DNA from: Deferribacteraceae bacterium UBA6793
GTDB taxonomy: Bacteria > Chrysiogenota > Deferribacteres > Deferribacterales > Geovibrionaceae
Length of the DNA: 64,000 nt
Assembly: GCA_002452405.1 (NCBI GenBank)
Contig: DKFP01000006.1
Location: forward strand, 75,560-139,559
Direction of reading: 5' to 3'
Position 1 is the first letter of the stretch, and every line of letters begins with the position of its first letter. The translations under genes were made by a program, and so were the position numbers. A model generated the notes under the pieces. It had not been told where the DNA came from and did not search any database. It saw only the letters and a list, made by a program, of their open reading frames with translations. This document shows positions 18,461-28,017 of this stretch, piece after piece.

Positions 18461-20425
18461 ATGCGTATCAAAGTTAAATTGATTCTCTCATATCTGCTCG
18501 TATCCGCTTTCATTGTTGTTCTCTCTCTCTCTTTCATCTCTTCCAGCAGCAAAGTCAACGGATTCATCAGTACAAACCTGAACACTATCCTTGCGGACAA
18601 GGAGGCTTCGGGTGTTATCAACAACGAGTTCAAAAATGTCGTGATAGCTCTTAAAAGCGCCATCAACACAACAGACGCAAAAGAGATAGACAGATTTGAA
18701 CAACAGAACACTGTAAGTTTTGAAAAGATAGACAAGGCTGTCGGGCTTGTGGAGGACTCGGAGAAACTGGACAAAATGAGCCATGACCTGAAGAACAAGT
18801 CGGACGAATTTTTACGTACAAAAAAGGAATATATCCGCGTCCACGATGAAATGATGCTCCTTTTCGACGATATGGACTCTATTTTCCGCAAACAAAAGGG
18901 GCTTATCACCGTCAGCATGAACGAGCTGAAAAAATCAGGCGGAAACGTCGCATATCTTGAAAGAATGATGGAGGAACCGCTTGAAATAAAAGTTTATATT
19001 TCAGAACTCATGACCTCTGGAGACGACGTGGACGTTGAAGAGGGGATATACTCTCTGCGGGGCTTTAACAAGACCCTTGCGGCAAAAACGAGCACTATGG
19101 CGGCATCCTCCTCAAACGCCTTCGTTAAGGACAGGATGAAGCTGCTTGCGGGCGCAACTGAAGAAATGGATAAGGCAGCACTTGACATGCAGAAAATACG
19201 CATAAATGCACTGCACCTCGAAAAAAGCCTTTACAGCCAGATAACCGATCTTGAAAAGACCGTAGCTGAAACCGAGAATACCCTGAACGCCGTGGAATCA
19301 TTGGCACAAACACAGATGGACAGCGGCATAAAAGAGGTGTCGGCTATTTCCAGTCGCGTCACCAGCACAACGTTTATAATGCTTGCCGTTATTCTTGTTC
19401 TGGCGGTACTCGTTGGGCTTTTCTCCGCAACCAAGATAACAACTCCGCTCATAAGCATCATGCAGGTAGCGGACTGCATAAAAAAAGGGGACCTTACCTG
19501 CCCTGACATCAAAAAAACATCAAAAGACGAGTTCGGCGACCTCACCGATTCCATAAACGGGATGAAGAGCAACCTTTATGAGCTGGTTCACAACATAAAG
19601 GATGGCACCGACTATCTTAACACCACAAGCGACCAGACCGTTGCCCTTATGGCTCAGATGAACGAGAATCTGAACAACACCAGCCTTGAGATGGCGGCAG
19701 TTGCATCTGCTGCGGAGGAGCTTTCATCATCCACATCAAACATCATAGACAGTGTTCAGAACGGCATAAGCGAGGTGCACAACGCCAGAAGCAAGGTTCT
19801 GGACGGTAACACAAAATTACAGCAGTCAATAGATCAGGTGAACAACGTAGCGGCAGGGCTTGCAGGCGTGTCGGAAAACCTTGGCGACCTAAAAACAGCC
19901 AGCCAGCAGATAACAAACATAGTGAGCATAATCGTAGACATAGCGGAGCAGACGAACCTGCTGGCGCTTAACGCAGCAATCGAAGCGGCACGTGCAGGCG
20001 AAGCCGGTAGAGGATTTGCCGTTGTCGCCGACGAAGTGCGGAAACTGGCGGAGAAAACAAACACATCCACGCAGGAGATATCCGGTATGGTCGGCTCCAT
20101 ACAAAAGAACGTCACCGACGTCGTAACTAAGATAAACACCGGAATCGACGATGTTAAGCAAAGCTCCGATTCCATAAATCTCGTTGGCGAGAGTTTCACG
20201 GAGGTCGTAAATCAGATGAAGACCGCCGCAGCCAGCGTTGAGCCCATCCTTACCATAATTGAGCAGCAGTCTGAAGCCATAAACAACATAACGTCAACCG
20301 TTACAAATGTTAGTATTGCATCGGCTGACAATAAGGTTATAGTAGACGATGTGAGTCAGTTCTCTAACAAAATAGGCGAGCTGGCACACCAACTCAAGGA
20401 GAATACAGCTCAGTTCAAGGTGTAG
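18461..20425 (+). CDS. Methyl-accepting chemotaxis protein
   Basis: The protein has an N-terminal transmembrane helix (about 8-28) and a large, mostly helical periplasmic sensor region (about 30-300). A second membrane helix ([20 protein letters not shown]) leads into a HAMP domain and a long cytoplasmic signalling coiled coil with the conserved tip [19 protein letters not shown]. No C-terminal CheR-binding pentapeptide is seen. I prefer ATG 18461, preceded by GGGGA; ATG 18446 is in frame five codons earlier. The ligand cannot be told from sequence. The stop is 2 bases from the next gene. Confidence 0.93.
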   Translation: MRIKVKLILSYLLVSAFIVVLSLSFISSSSKVNGFISTNLNTILADKEASGVINNEFKNVVIALKSAINTTDAKEIDRFEQQNTVSFEKIDKAVGLVEDSEKLDKMSHDLKNKSDEFLRTKKEYIRVHDEMMLLFDDMDSIFRKQKGLITVSMNELKKSGGNVAYLERMMEEPLEIKVYISELMTSGDDVDVEEGIYSLRGFNKTLAAKTSTMAASSSNAFVKDRMKLLAGATEEMDKAALDMQKIRINALHLEKSLYSQITDLEKTVAETENTLNAVESLAQTQMDSGIKEVSAISSRVTSTTFIMLAVILVLAVLVGLFSATKITTPLISIMQVADCIKKGDLTCPDIKKTSKDEFGDLTDSINGMKSNLYELVHNIKDGTDYLNTTSDQTVALMAQMNENLNNTSLEMAAVASAAEELSSSTSNIIDSVQNGISEVHNARSKVLDGNTKLQQSIDQVNNVAAGLAGVSENLGDLKTASQQITNIVSIIVDIAEQTNLLALNAAIEAARAGEAGRGFAVVADEVRKLAEKTNTSTQEISGMVGSIQKNVTDVVTKINTGIDDVKQSSDSINLVGESFTEVVNQMKTAAASVEPILTIIEQQSEAINNITSTVTNVSIASADNKVIVDDVSQFSNKIGELAHQLKENTAQFKV

Positions 20426-20427
20426 GT

Positions 20428-21207
20428 TTGAATAACGAATTATTGAAACTCAATAACTTAACAAAACAATACAGAGCCTTTGAGGGAATCTTCAAAGGCT
20501 CTTCTACTATCATAAAGGCTGTGGACAACATCAGCCTTTCAATAACAAAAGGGCGCTCGCTTGGCATAGTAGGCGAATCTGGCAGCGGAAAGACCACCCT
20601 TGCAAAGATACTCACAGGAATCATCAAACAGGATAGCGGCGAAGTGCTTTACAAAGGCAAAGATATCCACGCTCTCGGTAAAGACTATCAGGAATACCGC
20701 AAAAACGTACAGATGGTGTTTCAGGATCCTTATCTGAGCCTGAACCCAAAGCTAACAGTCTTCTCCTCCATGAAAGATGCCATAGTAAAATACTGCGGTA
20801 AAAAGAACGTCCGGCAGGAGTGCGAAAACTACCTTGCCATGGTGGGACTGGATAAAGAGTATCTGGACAGATATCCACACGAGTTTTCCGGCGGACAGCG
20901 CCAGAGGCTTTCCCTAGCACGCGCGCTCTCGCTTAACCCTGAAATAATCGTCGCCGACGAACCCGTCAGTTCGCTGGACGTATCCGTTCAGTCACAAATT
21001 CTGAACCTCATGAAAAAATTAAAACTTGAAAACAGCCTGACGTTTATTTTAATATCACATGACCTTGCCGTGGTCTCTTTTCTCTGCGACGACATACTGG
21101 TCATGAACAGAGGCGAGGCTGTGGAATACGGGACGGCTCAGGAAGTTCTTGAGAACCCGCAGCAGGAATATACAAAGCGGCTCATCGCCGCCAGCAAGGG
21201 TGAATAA
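20428..21207 (+). CDS. ABC transporter ATP-binding protein, OppF/DppF type
   Basis: The 259-residue ATPase has Walker A (GESGSGKTT), a Q-loop followed by QDPYLSLNP, the signature FSGGQRQRLSLARAL, Walker B (IIVADEPVSSLD) and the H-loop (LISHDLAV). FQDPYLSLNP and the late start of the fold are typical of the second ATPase of oligopeptide, dipeptide or nickel importers. The start codon is TTG 3 bases after the MCP stop; no ATG or GTG fits better. No permease, binding protein or partner ATPase is in the window, so it is an orphan here. It overlaps cysS by one base. Confidence 0.88.
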   Translation: MNNELLKLNNLTKQYRAFEGIFKGSSTIIKAVDNISLSITKGRSLGIVGESGSGKTTLAKILTGIIKQDSGEVLYKGKDIHALGKDYQEYRKNVQMVFQDPYLSLNPKLTVFSSMKDAIVKYCGKKNVRQECENYLAMVGLDKEYLDRYPHEFSGGQRQRLSLARALSLNPEIIVADEPVSSLDVSVQSQILNLMKKLKLENSLTFILISHDLAVVSFLCDDILVMNRGEAVEYGTAQEVLENPQQEYTKRLIAASKGE

Positions 21208-22646
21208 TGCTGAACGTTTACAACACGCTCACAGGACAGAAAGAGATTTTTAAACCTATTCAAGACAAAAAAGTGAAGATGTACGTCTGCGGCGTAACCG
21301 TATACGACTTCTGCCACATAGGACACGCCAGAAGCTCAACCGTTTTCGACGTTATCCGCAGGTACCTGATACACAAGGGATACGAAGTTACTTTTGTAAA
21401 AAACTTCACCGACATAGACGACAAGATAATCAAGCGGAGCAATGAACAGAACATCCTCTGGACGGAGCTTACCGACAGATTTATAAAAGAGCACGACGCG
21501 GATATGGACGCGCTGAACATCCTGCGTCCTGATTTCACACCGAAAGCAACAGACTACATCGGCAAGATGATAGAGATGTGCGAAACTCTCATAGCAAAGG
21601 GCTTCGCATACGAATCCAACGGCGACATATATTACCGCGTGCAGAAGTTTGAGGACTACGGAAAACTCTCCCACCGCAAACTGGACGACATGATGGCTGG
21701 CGCACGCATCGAAGTGAACGACAACAAGGAGAACCCCTTCGACTTCGTTCTATGGAAAGCGTCAAAACCCGGTGAACCAAGCTGGCAAAGCCCATGGGGT
21801 CCGGGTCGCCCCGGATGGCACATAGAGTGCAGCGTAATGAGCGAGGATATCCTCGGTCTGCCCTTCGACATACACGGCGGCGGACGCGACCTTGTCTTCC
21901 CCCACCACGAAAACGAGATAGCCCAGTCTGAGGCAGCCTGCGGATGCGAGTTCGCTAAATACTGGATACACAACGGATTTGTCAATGTTAATCAGGAGAA
22001 GATGTCCAAATCTCTCGGCAACTTCTTCACCATAAGAACAGTTCTGGAGGAGTTCGACGCCGAGATAGTGCGCTTTTTCCTCCTGACAACCCACTACAGA
22101 AGTTCACTGGATTTCTCTCAGGATCACCTGCTTGAGGCGGAACGCTCTCTGGACAGAATATATACCATGCTGGACGAGCTGAACAGGTTTAACGCAGGCA
22201 AAAAAGGCACGGACGTTGCGGCGGAAGCCATGAAGACTGCCGACGTGTTCATGGAAAAATTCACTGAGGCGATGGATGATGACTTCAACACTCCTGAGGT
22301 GCTTGCGGCACTTTTCGAGGCTGTGCGGGAGTTCAACAGGCTCATGGCGGCAAAACCGGAAAAAAACAGCTTCGCAGTGCTTAAAGAGGCGTGTGAAAAA
22401 GTCTTCGCGGTTATGGCGTCTGTTCTTGGAATAATTACTTATACCCCCACAGAATGGTTCAGGCTGAACCTGTCCATTCCCGAAGAAGAGCTTGAAAGCC
22501 TCATCAGCCAGCGCACGGAAGCCAAAAAGAGCAGGGATTTCGAAAAAGCGGACGAAATACGCAACGTGCTTAAAGAGAAAGGTATCGAGCTTCTGGACAC
22601 CATCGAAGGCACAATATACAGAGCAAAAAAAATTCGCACCATATAA
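21207..22646 (+). CDS. cysS: Cysteinyl-tRNA synthetase
   Basis: The 479-residue class I synthetase has the zinc Cys in YVCGVTVYD, the HIGH block (CHIGHARS), the PWGPGRPGWHIECS segment, zinc ligands in GGRDLVFPHHENE, and KMSKS (QEKMSKSLGN). TAATG overlap couples it to the ATPase gene. A terminator follows about 200 bases later, after a family 1 repeat. Confidence 0.98.
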   Translation: MLNVYNTLTGQKEIFKPIQDKKVKMYVCGVTVYDFCHIGHARSSTVFDVIRRYLIHKGYEVTFVKNFTDIDDKIIKRSNEQNILWTELTDRFIKEHDADMDALNILRPDFTPKATDYIGKMIEMCETLIAKGFAYESNGDIYYRVQKFEDYGKLSHRKLDDMMAGARIEVNDNKENPFDFVLWKASKPGEPSWQSPWGPGRPGWHIECSVMSEDILGLPFDIHGGGRDLVFPHHENEIAQSEAACGCEFAKYWIHNGFVNVNQEKMSKSLGNFFTIRTVLEEFDAEIVRFFLLTTHYRSSLDFSQDHLLEAERSLDRIYTMLDELNRFNAGKKGTDVAAEAMKTADVFMEKFTEAMDDDFNTPEVLAALFEAVREFNRLMAAKPEKNSFAVLKEACEKVFAVMASVLGIITYTPTEWFRLNLSIPEEELESLISQRTEAKKSRDFEKADEIRNVLKEKGIELLDTIEGTIYRAKKIRTI

Positions 22647-22673
22647 AGTATTTGCATAATCATATAGAAATAC

Positions 22674-22803
22674 GACACTGCTTCACCCTTACAGGGTTCG
22701 CAGAGACAGAGGAGAGAGAAACGTCTTCGCGAGGGCTAACTAGCCGAAGGCTGTATGAGTCCATATTCAATTTAGTTGTCGAATAATGCCCGAAGCGATC
22801 TCA
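22674..22803. repeat. Dispersed palindromic element, family 1, copy D (long form)
   Basis: The ends are GACACTGC (degenerate) and GCGATCTCA. The right 81 bases (22723-22803) match, in inverted orientation, the left part of copy E at 28900-28980 with no difference that I can find. It carries the GTTGTCGAATAATGCCCGAA segment specific to the long form. It lies in the 352-base gap between cysS and the HD-GYP gene; apart from this element and a terminator I see nothing there. Confidence 0.75.
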
Positions 22804-22851
22804 TACTCCATAAAGTGCTTTAACTCAAATGAACAATGCTCTAAATGCAAA

Positions 22852-22880
22852 AAGGCAGACCGGAGAAGTCTGCCTTTTCT
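22852..22880 (+). terminator. Intrinsic terminator of the MCP-ABC-cysS operon
   Basis: AAGGCAGAC pairs perfectly with GTCTGCCTT across a 7-base loop and runs into TTTTCTATTT. On the opposite strand the AAGG/CCTT flank gives a shorter T tail, so it could serve the convergent HD-GYP gene too. Confidence 0.85.
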
Positions 22881-22998
22881 ATTTCTTAGAACCTACAGGG
22901 GATATACAAAGAGCTTTCGCTCAAGGAAGTGTCTTTGTTCGTTGGATTATACTTCAAAGATAATTGCAATCGAAAATAGTTCAATAAAATTATTCAAA

Positions 22999-24204
22999 TT
23001 ATTTTAATTCATTCATTCCGTCGATAAAAGCGTATATCTCATCCGGTATATTTATATTTTCCGGGTTCACGGGACCCAGAATTTTCTTTTTATGCAGAAC
23101 GTTTTTCGACAGATCCACCATTTGTATGGGTCGGTTTCTGCCCGCCTTGTCCATAAAAGTGAGCACCATCGGCTCCGTCGGGCGCAAAGTATTCATCTTC
23201 CCGACAACAGCAAGTTCGTTCGTGTCCAGCAGAACCAGCGAACCAACAGGATAAATTCCGACGTTCATCACAAAGAACTCGAACACTTTCTTGTTTATAT
23301 GGCTGTCAGTCCATTTGAACATGAGTTTCAGTGCCGCGGGAGGCTCCATACCCTTGTGGTAGCATCGGTTGCTTGTGATTGCATCGTATATGTCCACAAC
23401 AGCGCCTATCTTTCCCTCAACGGATATCTGCTCGTCTTTCAGCCCCTGCGGATAACCTGAGCCATCGTATCTTTCGTGGTGCTGAAGAGCCAGATTCAGC
23501 ATATCCTTAGGCAGTCCCTGCTTAACCAGATAATCGTAGCCAAGGATGACGTGGTTTTTCATCACCTTAAACTCGTCGTCGGTCAGTTTTCCGGGTTTGT
23601 TCAAAACGCCTGTCGGAACCAGCATCTTTCCAGCATCGTGCAGAAGTCCCGCCTGCGCGATGCGCTCAACCTCCTTTGGGCTCATCCCCAGATGCGCCGC
23701 AAGGCTAGAAGCGAATATACTCACGTTCATGGAGTGAAGAAAGGTATAGTCGTCGTGATATTTAAGTTTCGCCATGCTGGACATCACACCCTTGTTTTTA
23801 AGAGTGATTTCGGCGATATTGGACGCAACAGACTTGACGGCTTGTTCGTTAAACATCTTACCGGAACGGATGTCACCCAATATGTTATGAACTATTTTGA
23901 CAGATTCAGAGTAAAGGGCTTTCGCGCTGGATATGTCGTCCAGATTGATGTAATTATCTTTGATAATCTCTTTTCTGTGCTCGATGAAATCATCGGGTCT
24001 GCCGTTGAAAACTTCAACAACAGCCTCTTCCCGCTCATCCCGCTCAACATAGACGTATTCCACGTCGTTACTGATGAGCTTTTCGATAACAGATTTGTCT
24101 TTAACATAAAACTTGTGTGTAAGAAACCCAGTATCAAGCCAGTTTCTGTCCAGCTTGACCACTTTGTCTCCGATTTGCAGCTCGTTGACGCTGATCTTTT
24201 TCAT
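22999..24204 (-). CDS. HD-GYP domain cyclic-di-GMP phosphodiesterase
   Basis: The 401-residue protein has an N-terminal DUF3391-like region (KISVNELQIGDKVVKLDRNWLDTGFL) and an HD-GYP domain. That domain shows HDAGKMLVP (HD dyad), HHERYDGSGYPQGL (GYP motif) and DIYDAITSNRCY. This class linearises cyclic di-GMP to pGpG or GMP and usually lowers biofilm formation. No receiver or membrane segment is present, so the input is unclear. It lies 33 bases after GntR gene 1, probably in the same operon, with GGTGGGG before the ATG. Confidence 0.9.
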   Translation of the reverse strand: MKKISVNELQIGDKVVKLDRNWLDTGFLTHKFYVKDKSVIEKLISNDVEYVYVERDEREEAVVEVFNGRPDDFIEHRKEIIKDNYINLDDISSAKALYSESVKIVHNILGDIRSGKMFNEQAVKSVASNIAEITLKNKGVMSSMAKLKYHDDYTFLHSMNVSIFASSLAAHLGMSPKEVERIAQAGLLHDAGKMLVPTGVLNKPGKLTDDEFKVMKNHVILGYDYLVKQGLPKDMLNLALQHHERYDGSGYPQGLKDEQISVEGKIGAVVDIYDAITSNRCYHKGMEPPAALKLMFKWTDSHINKKVFEFFVMNVGIYPVGSLVLLDTNELAVVGKMNTLRPTEPMVLTFMDKAGRNRPIQMVDLSKNVLHKKKILGPVNPENINIPDEIYAFIDGMNELK

Positions 24205-24237
24205 TAGGACCCCACCTAAAAAAGATTCAGCTAAAAC

Positions 24238-24906
24238 TTAATCCTGTGATGAACCGTACTGTTTTTTGATAAACTGCCATCCGTTATAGACGTGTTTTTC
24301 AACAACCTTTTCGACCATCTCCGCGTCTCTCTTTTCAAAGGCTTCCAGCAGGTCGCTGTGTTCTTCCTTAACCTCTTTGGTTCGTCCCTCGATGGAAAAG
24401 GAATAAACGGTAGCTCTTTTAAACTGCTGCTGTAGACCTTCAAGCATTTTGATAAGTCTCTCGTTTCCGCATTTATAAATAAATATCCGGTGAAAATCGT
24501 AGTTCCAGTGGATCATCTGAGAAACAGCGCGAGATGAACCGGAGTCCATCTTTTTAACAAGTTCTCTCATTTTGTCAAGGTCATGGTTGTCCAGATGATC
24601 GATGGCGAGTTTTGAAGCCAGCGGTTCCAGCTTCATTTTTATGACGAAAATGTCGTCGATATCCTTTTCCGTGAGCGTTGTGACAACAGCTCCCCGTCTG
24701 GGAATGATCTCTATAAAGCCTTCCATTTCAAGCAGGCGCAGTGCCTCGCGTATGGGAGTGCGTGAAATTCCGAGCATCTCAGAAAGTTTCGGTTCAACAA
24801 GTCTTTCTCCGGGCTTGAGCTGACCTTTGATGATGCTGTTTCTTATGGTCGCCGCTATTTTTTCGCTTAGCGGGGTATTGTCGATATTAATGTCTTTAGC
24901 AGCCAC
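24238..24906 (-). CDS. GntR-family regulator, FadR/FCD subfamily (copy 1)
   Basis: The 222-residue regulator has a winged-helix domain (about 12-78, LSEMLGISRTPIREALRLLEMEGFIEIIPRRGAVV) and a helical FCD effector domain with metal-ligand-type residues (N...DFHR, H in EEHSDLLEAF, H in EKHVYNGW). FCD regulators usually sense small carboxylic acids. The start is GTG with AGAGGA upstream. It is a tandem paralogue of the next gene; the two share PIREALRxLExEGFIEI and RRGAVV. Confidence 0.9.
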   Translation of the reverse strand: MAAKDINIDNTPLSEKIAATIRNSIIKGQLKPGERLVEPKLSEMLGISRTPIREALRLLEMEGFIEIIPRRGAVVTTLTEKDIDDIFVIKMKLEPLASKLAIDHLDNHDLDKMRELVKKMDSGSSRAVSQMIHWNYDFHRIFIYKCGNERLIKMLEGLQQQFKRATVYSFSIEGRTKEVKEEHSDLLEAFEKRDAEMVEKVVEKHVYNGWQFIKKQYGSSQD

Positions 24907-24927
24907 AAAAGTTCCTCTTTAAAAATA

Positions 24928-25599
24928 TCAGGCGTTGCTGTTGATCCGCTGTTTAAGGTATTCCCAACCGCTTATGATGTGTTCGCGGACGGTCTTTTCA
25001 GCCAGATCCGGGTCTTTGGAAATGAAAGCGTCTATAATTTTCTTGTGTTCTTTAACGGCGTTTGCAGCCCTGCCCGCATCGGACATAAGCATACTTTTAA
25101 GTCTCTGGAAGTTTTTCGACATACCGTCGAGAATATCCACAAGTTTTTCATTGCCGGACGCGGCTATGAAAACATTGTGAAAGTCAATGTTGTCTTTATG
25201 GTGTTCGTCAGGTATGCCGGGATTTTTTTCAGCATAGTCCCTGAATTTTTTGTTTATGCCAATGAGAATCTCTATCTGCTCGCCGGTAAGATTCAGCGTA
25301 GCCTGTCTTGCAGCGAGACCTTCAAGGTTTGCCTTGATGGCATAGAGGTCGTCTATGTCTTTTATTGTCAGTTCTTTAACCACGGCTCCGCGTCTGGGAA
25401 CAATCTCGATGAAACCTTCGCCCTCAAGCTGGCGAAGAGCCTCTCTTATAGGTGTTCTGGAAATTCCCAGGTTTTTAGCGAGCTTAGGCTCAACCAACCT
25501 TTCACCGTTACGGTAAACGCCTTTGATTATGTCGGTTCTGATTATATCGGCGATCTTTTCCCGCAGCGGCTTGCTTTCAATGAATACGTCCTGATTCAA
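24928..25599 (-). CDS. GntR-family regulator, FadR/FCD subfamily (copy 2)
   Basis: The 223-residue paralogue of the preceding gene has the same winged-helix core (LAKNLGISRTPIREALRQLEGEGFIEIVPRRGAVV) and an FCD domain (DFHNVFI, EHKKIIDAF, REHIISGWEYL). The start appears to be TTG 25597-25599, with GTGAGGGG upstream; no ATG or GTG lies close. It is 21 bases upstream of copy 1 and heads the GntR-GntR-HD-GYP operon. A GTATAC repeat upstream is a probable operator. Confidence 0.9.
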   Translation of the reverse strand: MNQDVFIESKPLREKIADIIRTDIIKGVYRNGERLVEPKLAKNLGISRTPIREALRQLEGEGFIEIVPRRGAVVKELTIKDIDDLYAIKANLEGLAARQATLNLTGEQIEILIGINKKFRDYAEKNPGIPDEHHKDNIDFHNVFIAASGNEKLVDILDGMSKNFQRLKSMLMSDAGRAANAVKEHKKIIDAFISKDPDLAEKTVREHIISGWEYLKQRINSNA

Positions 25600-25641
25600 G
25601 CAGCCAACCCCTCACCTGAATACTCTGCTTAAAAAGTACAC

Positions 25642-25658
25642 AGTATACAGTATACAAT
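25642..25658. promoter_or_regulatory. Candidate FCD-GntR operator (tandem GTATAC)
   Basis: AGTATACAGTATACAAT contains two GTATAC half-palindromes, the second extending to the complement of TTGTATAC. The nGTnnnACn pattern is the usual operator form for FadR-subfamily regulators. It lies about 45 bases upstream of the first GntR start and overlaps TATACT sequences that could act as its -10, so it suggests autoregulation. Confidence 0.5.
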
Positions 25659-25761
25659 AAACCGAATATAACTGTTTTTTTTTTCGCCGTCAACGAGTAT
25701 TCGGGATGATTTGAAATAAAACAATCTCAAATTAAATAACACAAAGGTTCAGAAAAAAAAG

Positions 25762-26105
25762 GAAAGAAGACCCGTAAGCCGGATTCTGTTCTAACGGTCA
25801 TTTATCCAGCCCCGCGGTTGCCCGCGGGATCAAGCTGCCCACCCGCAGACAAAGGACGGGCAATCCTTAACTGTCTGCCTATTTGGCATTGCACCGGATG
25901 GGGTTTGCCCTGCCGCCTGCGTTACCGCAGGCGCGGTGGTCTCTTACACCGCCGTTTCACCCTTACCGTGTTTTCACACGGCGGTTTGTTTTCTGTGGCA
26001 CTGTCCCTGCCTCACGACAGACCGACGTTATCGGTCATCCTGCCCTTAGGTGTCCGGACTTTCCTCCCGCGCAAAAAGCGCCGACGACCGTCCGGTCTTC
26101 TTTCA
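25762..26105 (-). ncRNA. rnpB: RNase P RNA, bacterial class A
   Basis: The catalytic RNA of RNase P is about 344 bases on the minus strand. Its 5' end GAAAGAAGACCGGACGG and 3' end GGCTTACGGGTCTTCTTTC pair to form P1. The hallmark conserved blocks GAGGAAAGTCCGGACACC, AGTGCCACAGAAAACA and AACAGAATCCGG are all present. It matures the 5' ends of tRNAs. A TTGTAA-17-TACATT promoter lies immediately upstream. Open frames crossing it on the plus strand are not genes. Confidence 0.96.
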
Positions 26106-26112
26106 TTTATAA

Positions 26113-26141
26113 AATGTATAGGTTAAATAGATTTTTTACAA
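26113..26141 (-). promoter_or_regulatory. Promoter of rnpB
   Basis: Minus-strand TTGTAA (26136-26141) is followed after 17 bases by TACATT (26113-26118). The expected start falls at the GAAAG that begins the RNA, which supports it. Confidence 0.6.
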
Positions 26142-26146
26142 CACTT

Positions 26147-27091
26147 TTAATGCGAAAGCTGCCCCAACCTTGAAAGCCAGAACGCATACTCCTCTGCGGA
26201 AACGCTGCTGCGCCAAAGACCAAATGCCATGGCGGCAATTATGAGTGCTGCCGCAACTCCGAAAACAGCGAACGGAAGATATTTCGCCTTTATGTCCTTT
26301 CCGCATGTTCGCAAACATTCTTCGTTCTGCCGCACGGCTATGCAATCGTGGCAGCCGATACAGTCGGGATTGAGAACCAGTTTGGACTCGTGTACCTGAA
26401 TGTTCATAGGACAGGCGTTCGTACACTTCATACAGTTTACACAGGCATCCGCATTACGCTTTATCACAAACGGAGAGAAGGCGGCGGCAATGGAGTGAAA
26501 AACGCCGTACGGACAGAGATATTTGCACCAGAAACCCTTAAAAACCAGCGTCAGCGCCGTCATGGCAATAACGAAAACTATTGTGATTGTGCCGGGTGCT
26601 GTGAAAAATTCCAGCATTTTGGCATCCGCCAGTTTATTATAAGGTGACTGTAAAAAACCTTCGATTGCAGCAACAGGCATGTTTATCAGTATTATGTAGC
26701 CGAAAAATCCGAACAGCCCGTATTTGACGACTGACAAAAGATACCCTGCATATTTATTCACTTTCATTCCTCTGCCGATGAGCGAAACAACCTCTGATAC
26801 AAACCCCACCGGACAAACGTATCCGCAGAAAGAGCGGCGGAAAAGAAAGCTGATAACTATAAAGATGATGAATAGGCTGAGACCCGCCGGATGCACCCAG
26901 TCATAGTTTCCCGTGACGATGAATCGCTTGAGTGCCGCCAGTGCGCTGATGGGTAGAAACGCCTCCACCCCGCCCGGTTTTACAGTGTCAAATTTTCCGC
27001 TCTGGATGTGGTTCAAAAACCTTACGAACATGACTCCGAGATAGATTGAAGACGCAAAAAAGATAAGCTGAACGATTCGTCTGTTTCTCAT
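26147..27091 (-). CDS. NapH/YccM-like polyferredoxin membrane protein
   Basis: The 314-residue protein has about five membrane segments. Two CX3CP motifs typical of NapH/NosR-type proteins are present (FCGYVCPVG and WCKYLCPYG). A C-terminal cytoplasmic region carries two [4Fe-4S] sites (CVNCMKCTNACP; CIGCHDC...CLRTCG), and a final membrane helix ends the protein. Such proteins pass electrons from the quinone pool toward periplasmic reductases. There is no reductase beside it; the GDPD gene is 54 bases upstream. Its partner is therefore unknown. Confidence 0.85.
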   Translation of the reverse strand: MRNRRIVQLIFFASSIYLGVMFVRFLNHIQSGKFDTVKPGGVEAFLPISALAALKRFIVTGNYDWVHPAGLSLFIIFIVISFLFRRSFCGYVCPVGFVSEVVSLIGRGMKVNKYAGYLLSVVKYGLFGFFGYIILINMPVAAIEGFLQSPYNKLADAKMLEFFTAPGTITIVFVIAMTALTLVFKGFWCKYLCPYGVFHSIAAAFSPFVIKRNADACVNCMKCTNACPMNIQVHESKLVLNPDCIGCHDCIAVRQNEECLRTCGKDIKAKYLPFAVFGVAAALIIAAMAFGLWRSSVSAEEYAFWLSRLGQLSH

Positions 27092-27145
27092 GTTTTCCCC
27101 CGAAACATAAATAAATTAATTGTGACCGCGTGTAATTGACGCGTA

Positions 27146-27874
27146 TCAAAAAACAATGTCTATTATTCTTTCGGGGTGGTTTGTGGTAAGGCTGTCCACG
27201 CCTGCTTCCTGATAGAACAGGGCTTCGGTAATGCTGTCAACAGTCCAGACGTTCAGATGCAGATCTTTCAGACGCTCCCGCATGACAGGGACGTGCACCG
27301 TATCGGCGCGGGTTGAAAAACCGTCGAGATTGGCGCGGCGCACCATCTTTTCAGCGTGGTCGTACATCCCGTTCTCAATCTGGATATTGTAGCCAAACTC
27401 CCCTATCCACAAAGTTTTATACTCCGGCAGCCGCTTTTTTGCCTCTGCGGCGACCTCGTATCCGAACCCGAAGATAACAACGTTATCAACATGACGGGAG
27501 TAGGTGTGTAAAAGTTCTGAAAGAAAAGGGATTATTTCAGTTCCGCATTTTATCTCTATGAAGATGTCGCGGTTTTCAGGCATGAAATCCAGCACTTCGT
27601 CCAGCGAAGGTATGCGCTCGCCGCTGAATTTTGAAGACTTCCAGCTGCCTGCATCGCAGGTTTCAAGAAGCCAGAAAGGGGTCTCGTCCGCACGGAAAAG
27701 TTTGTCCGTTGTCCGTGCGGTGGTGACATCGTGCAGTGCAATTATCCTGCCGTCGGATGTCAGCCGCACGTCAAGTTCAATGCCGTCCGCCCCCTCCTCT
27801 ATCCCCATGCGAAAAGCGGAAAGCGTGTTTTCAGGTGCAATAAAGGATGCACCCCTGTGTGCAATAATTTTCAT
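27146..27874 (-). CDS. Glycerophosphodiester phosphodiesterase (GDPD)
   Basis: The TIM-barrel protein of about 242 residues has IAHRGASFIAPENT at the N-terminus, GADGIELDVRLTSDG, ALHD and IEIKCG: the metal and catalytic ligands of the GDPD family. It hydrolyses deacylated phospholipids to glycerol-3-phosphate and an alcohol. No signal peptide follows the chosen ATG 27874, so it is probably cytoplasmic. The frame is open 43 codons upstream without homology, and the divergent SGNH gene occupies that region. Confidence 0.9.
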   Translation of the reverse strand: MKIIAHRGASFIAPENTLSAFRMGIEEGADGIELDVRLTSDGRIIALHDVTTARTTDKLFRADETPFWLLETCDAGSWKSSKFSGERIPSLDEVLDFMPENRDIFIEIKCGTEIIPFLSELLHTYSRHVDNVVIFGFGYEVAAEAKKRLPEYKTLWIGEFGYNIQIENGMYDHAEKMVRRANLDGFSTRADTVHVPVMRERLKDLHLNVWTVDSITEALFYQEAGVDSLTTNHPERIIDIVF

Positions 27875-28017
27875 AACAATAAAATACCCCCGTAAAACTG
27901 ATTTGGCAACGGTACAAACGGGTTTTACAAATATACAATATGCCACGAGAAAATTACTGGATTTATGTTTTATTTTGCTGTAGAACATTCGCTGCAAATA
28001 CAACTGAGGGAACGAAA

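Noticed and set aside
22786..23007. 73-codon frame after cysS
   Set aside because: It begins in a family 1 repeat and reads through the cysS terminator; no ribosome site.
25818..26173. Plus-strand open frames of about 100 codons
   Set aside because: They run antisense to rnpB, whose conserved blocks are unmistakable.
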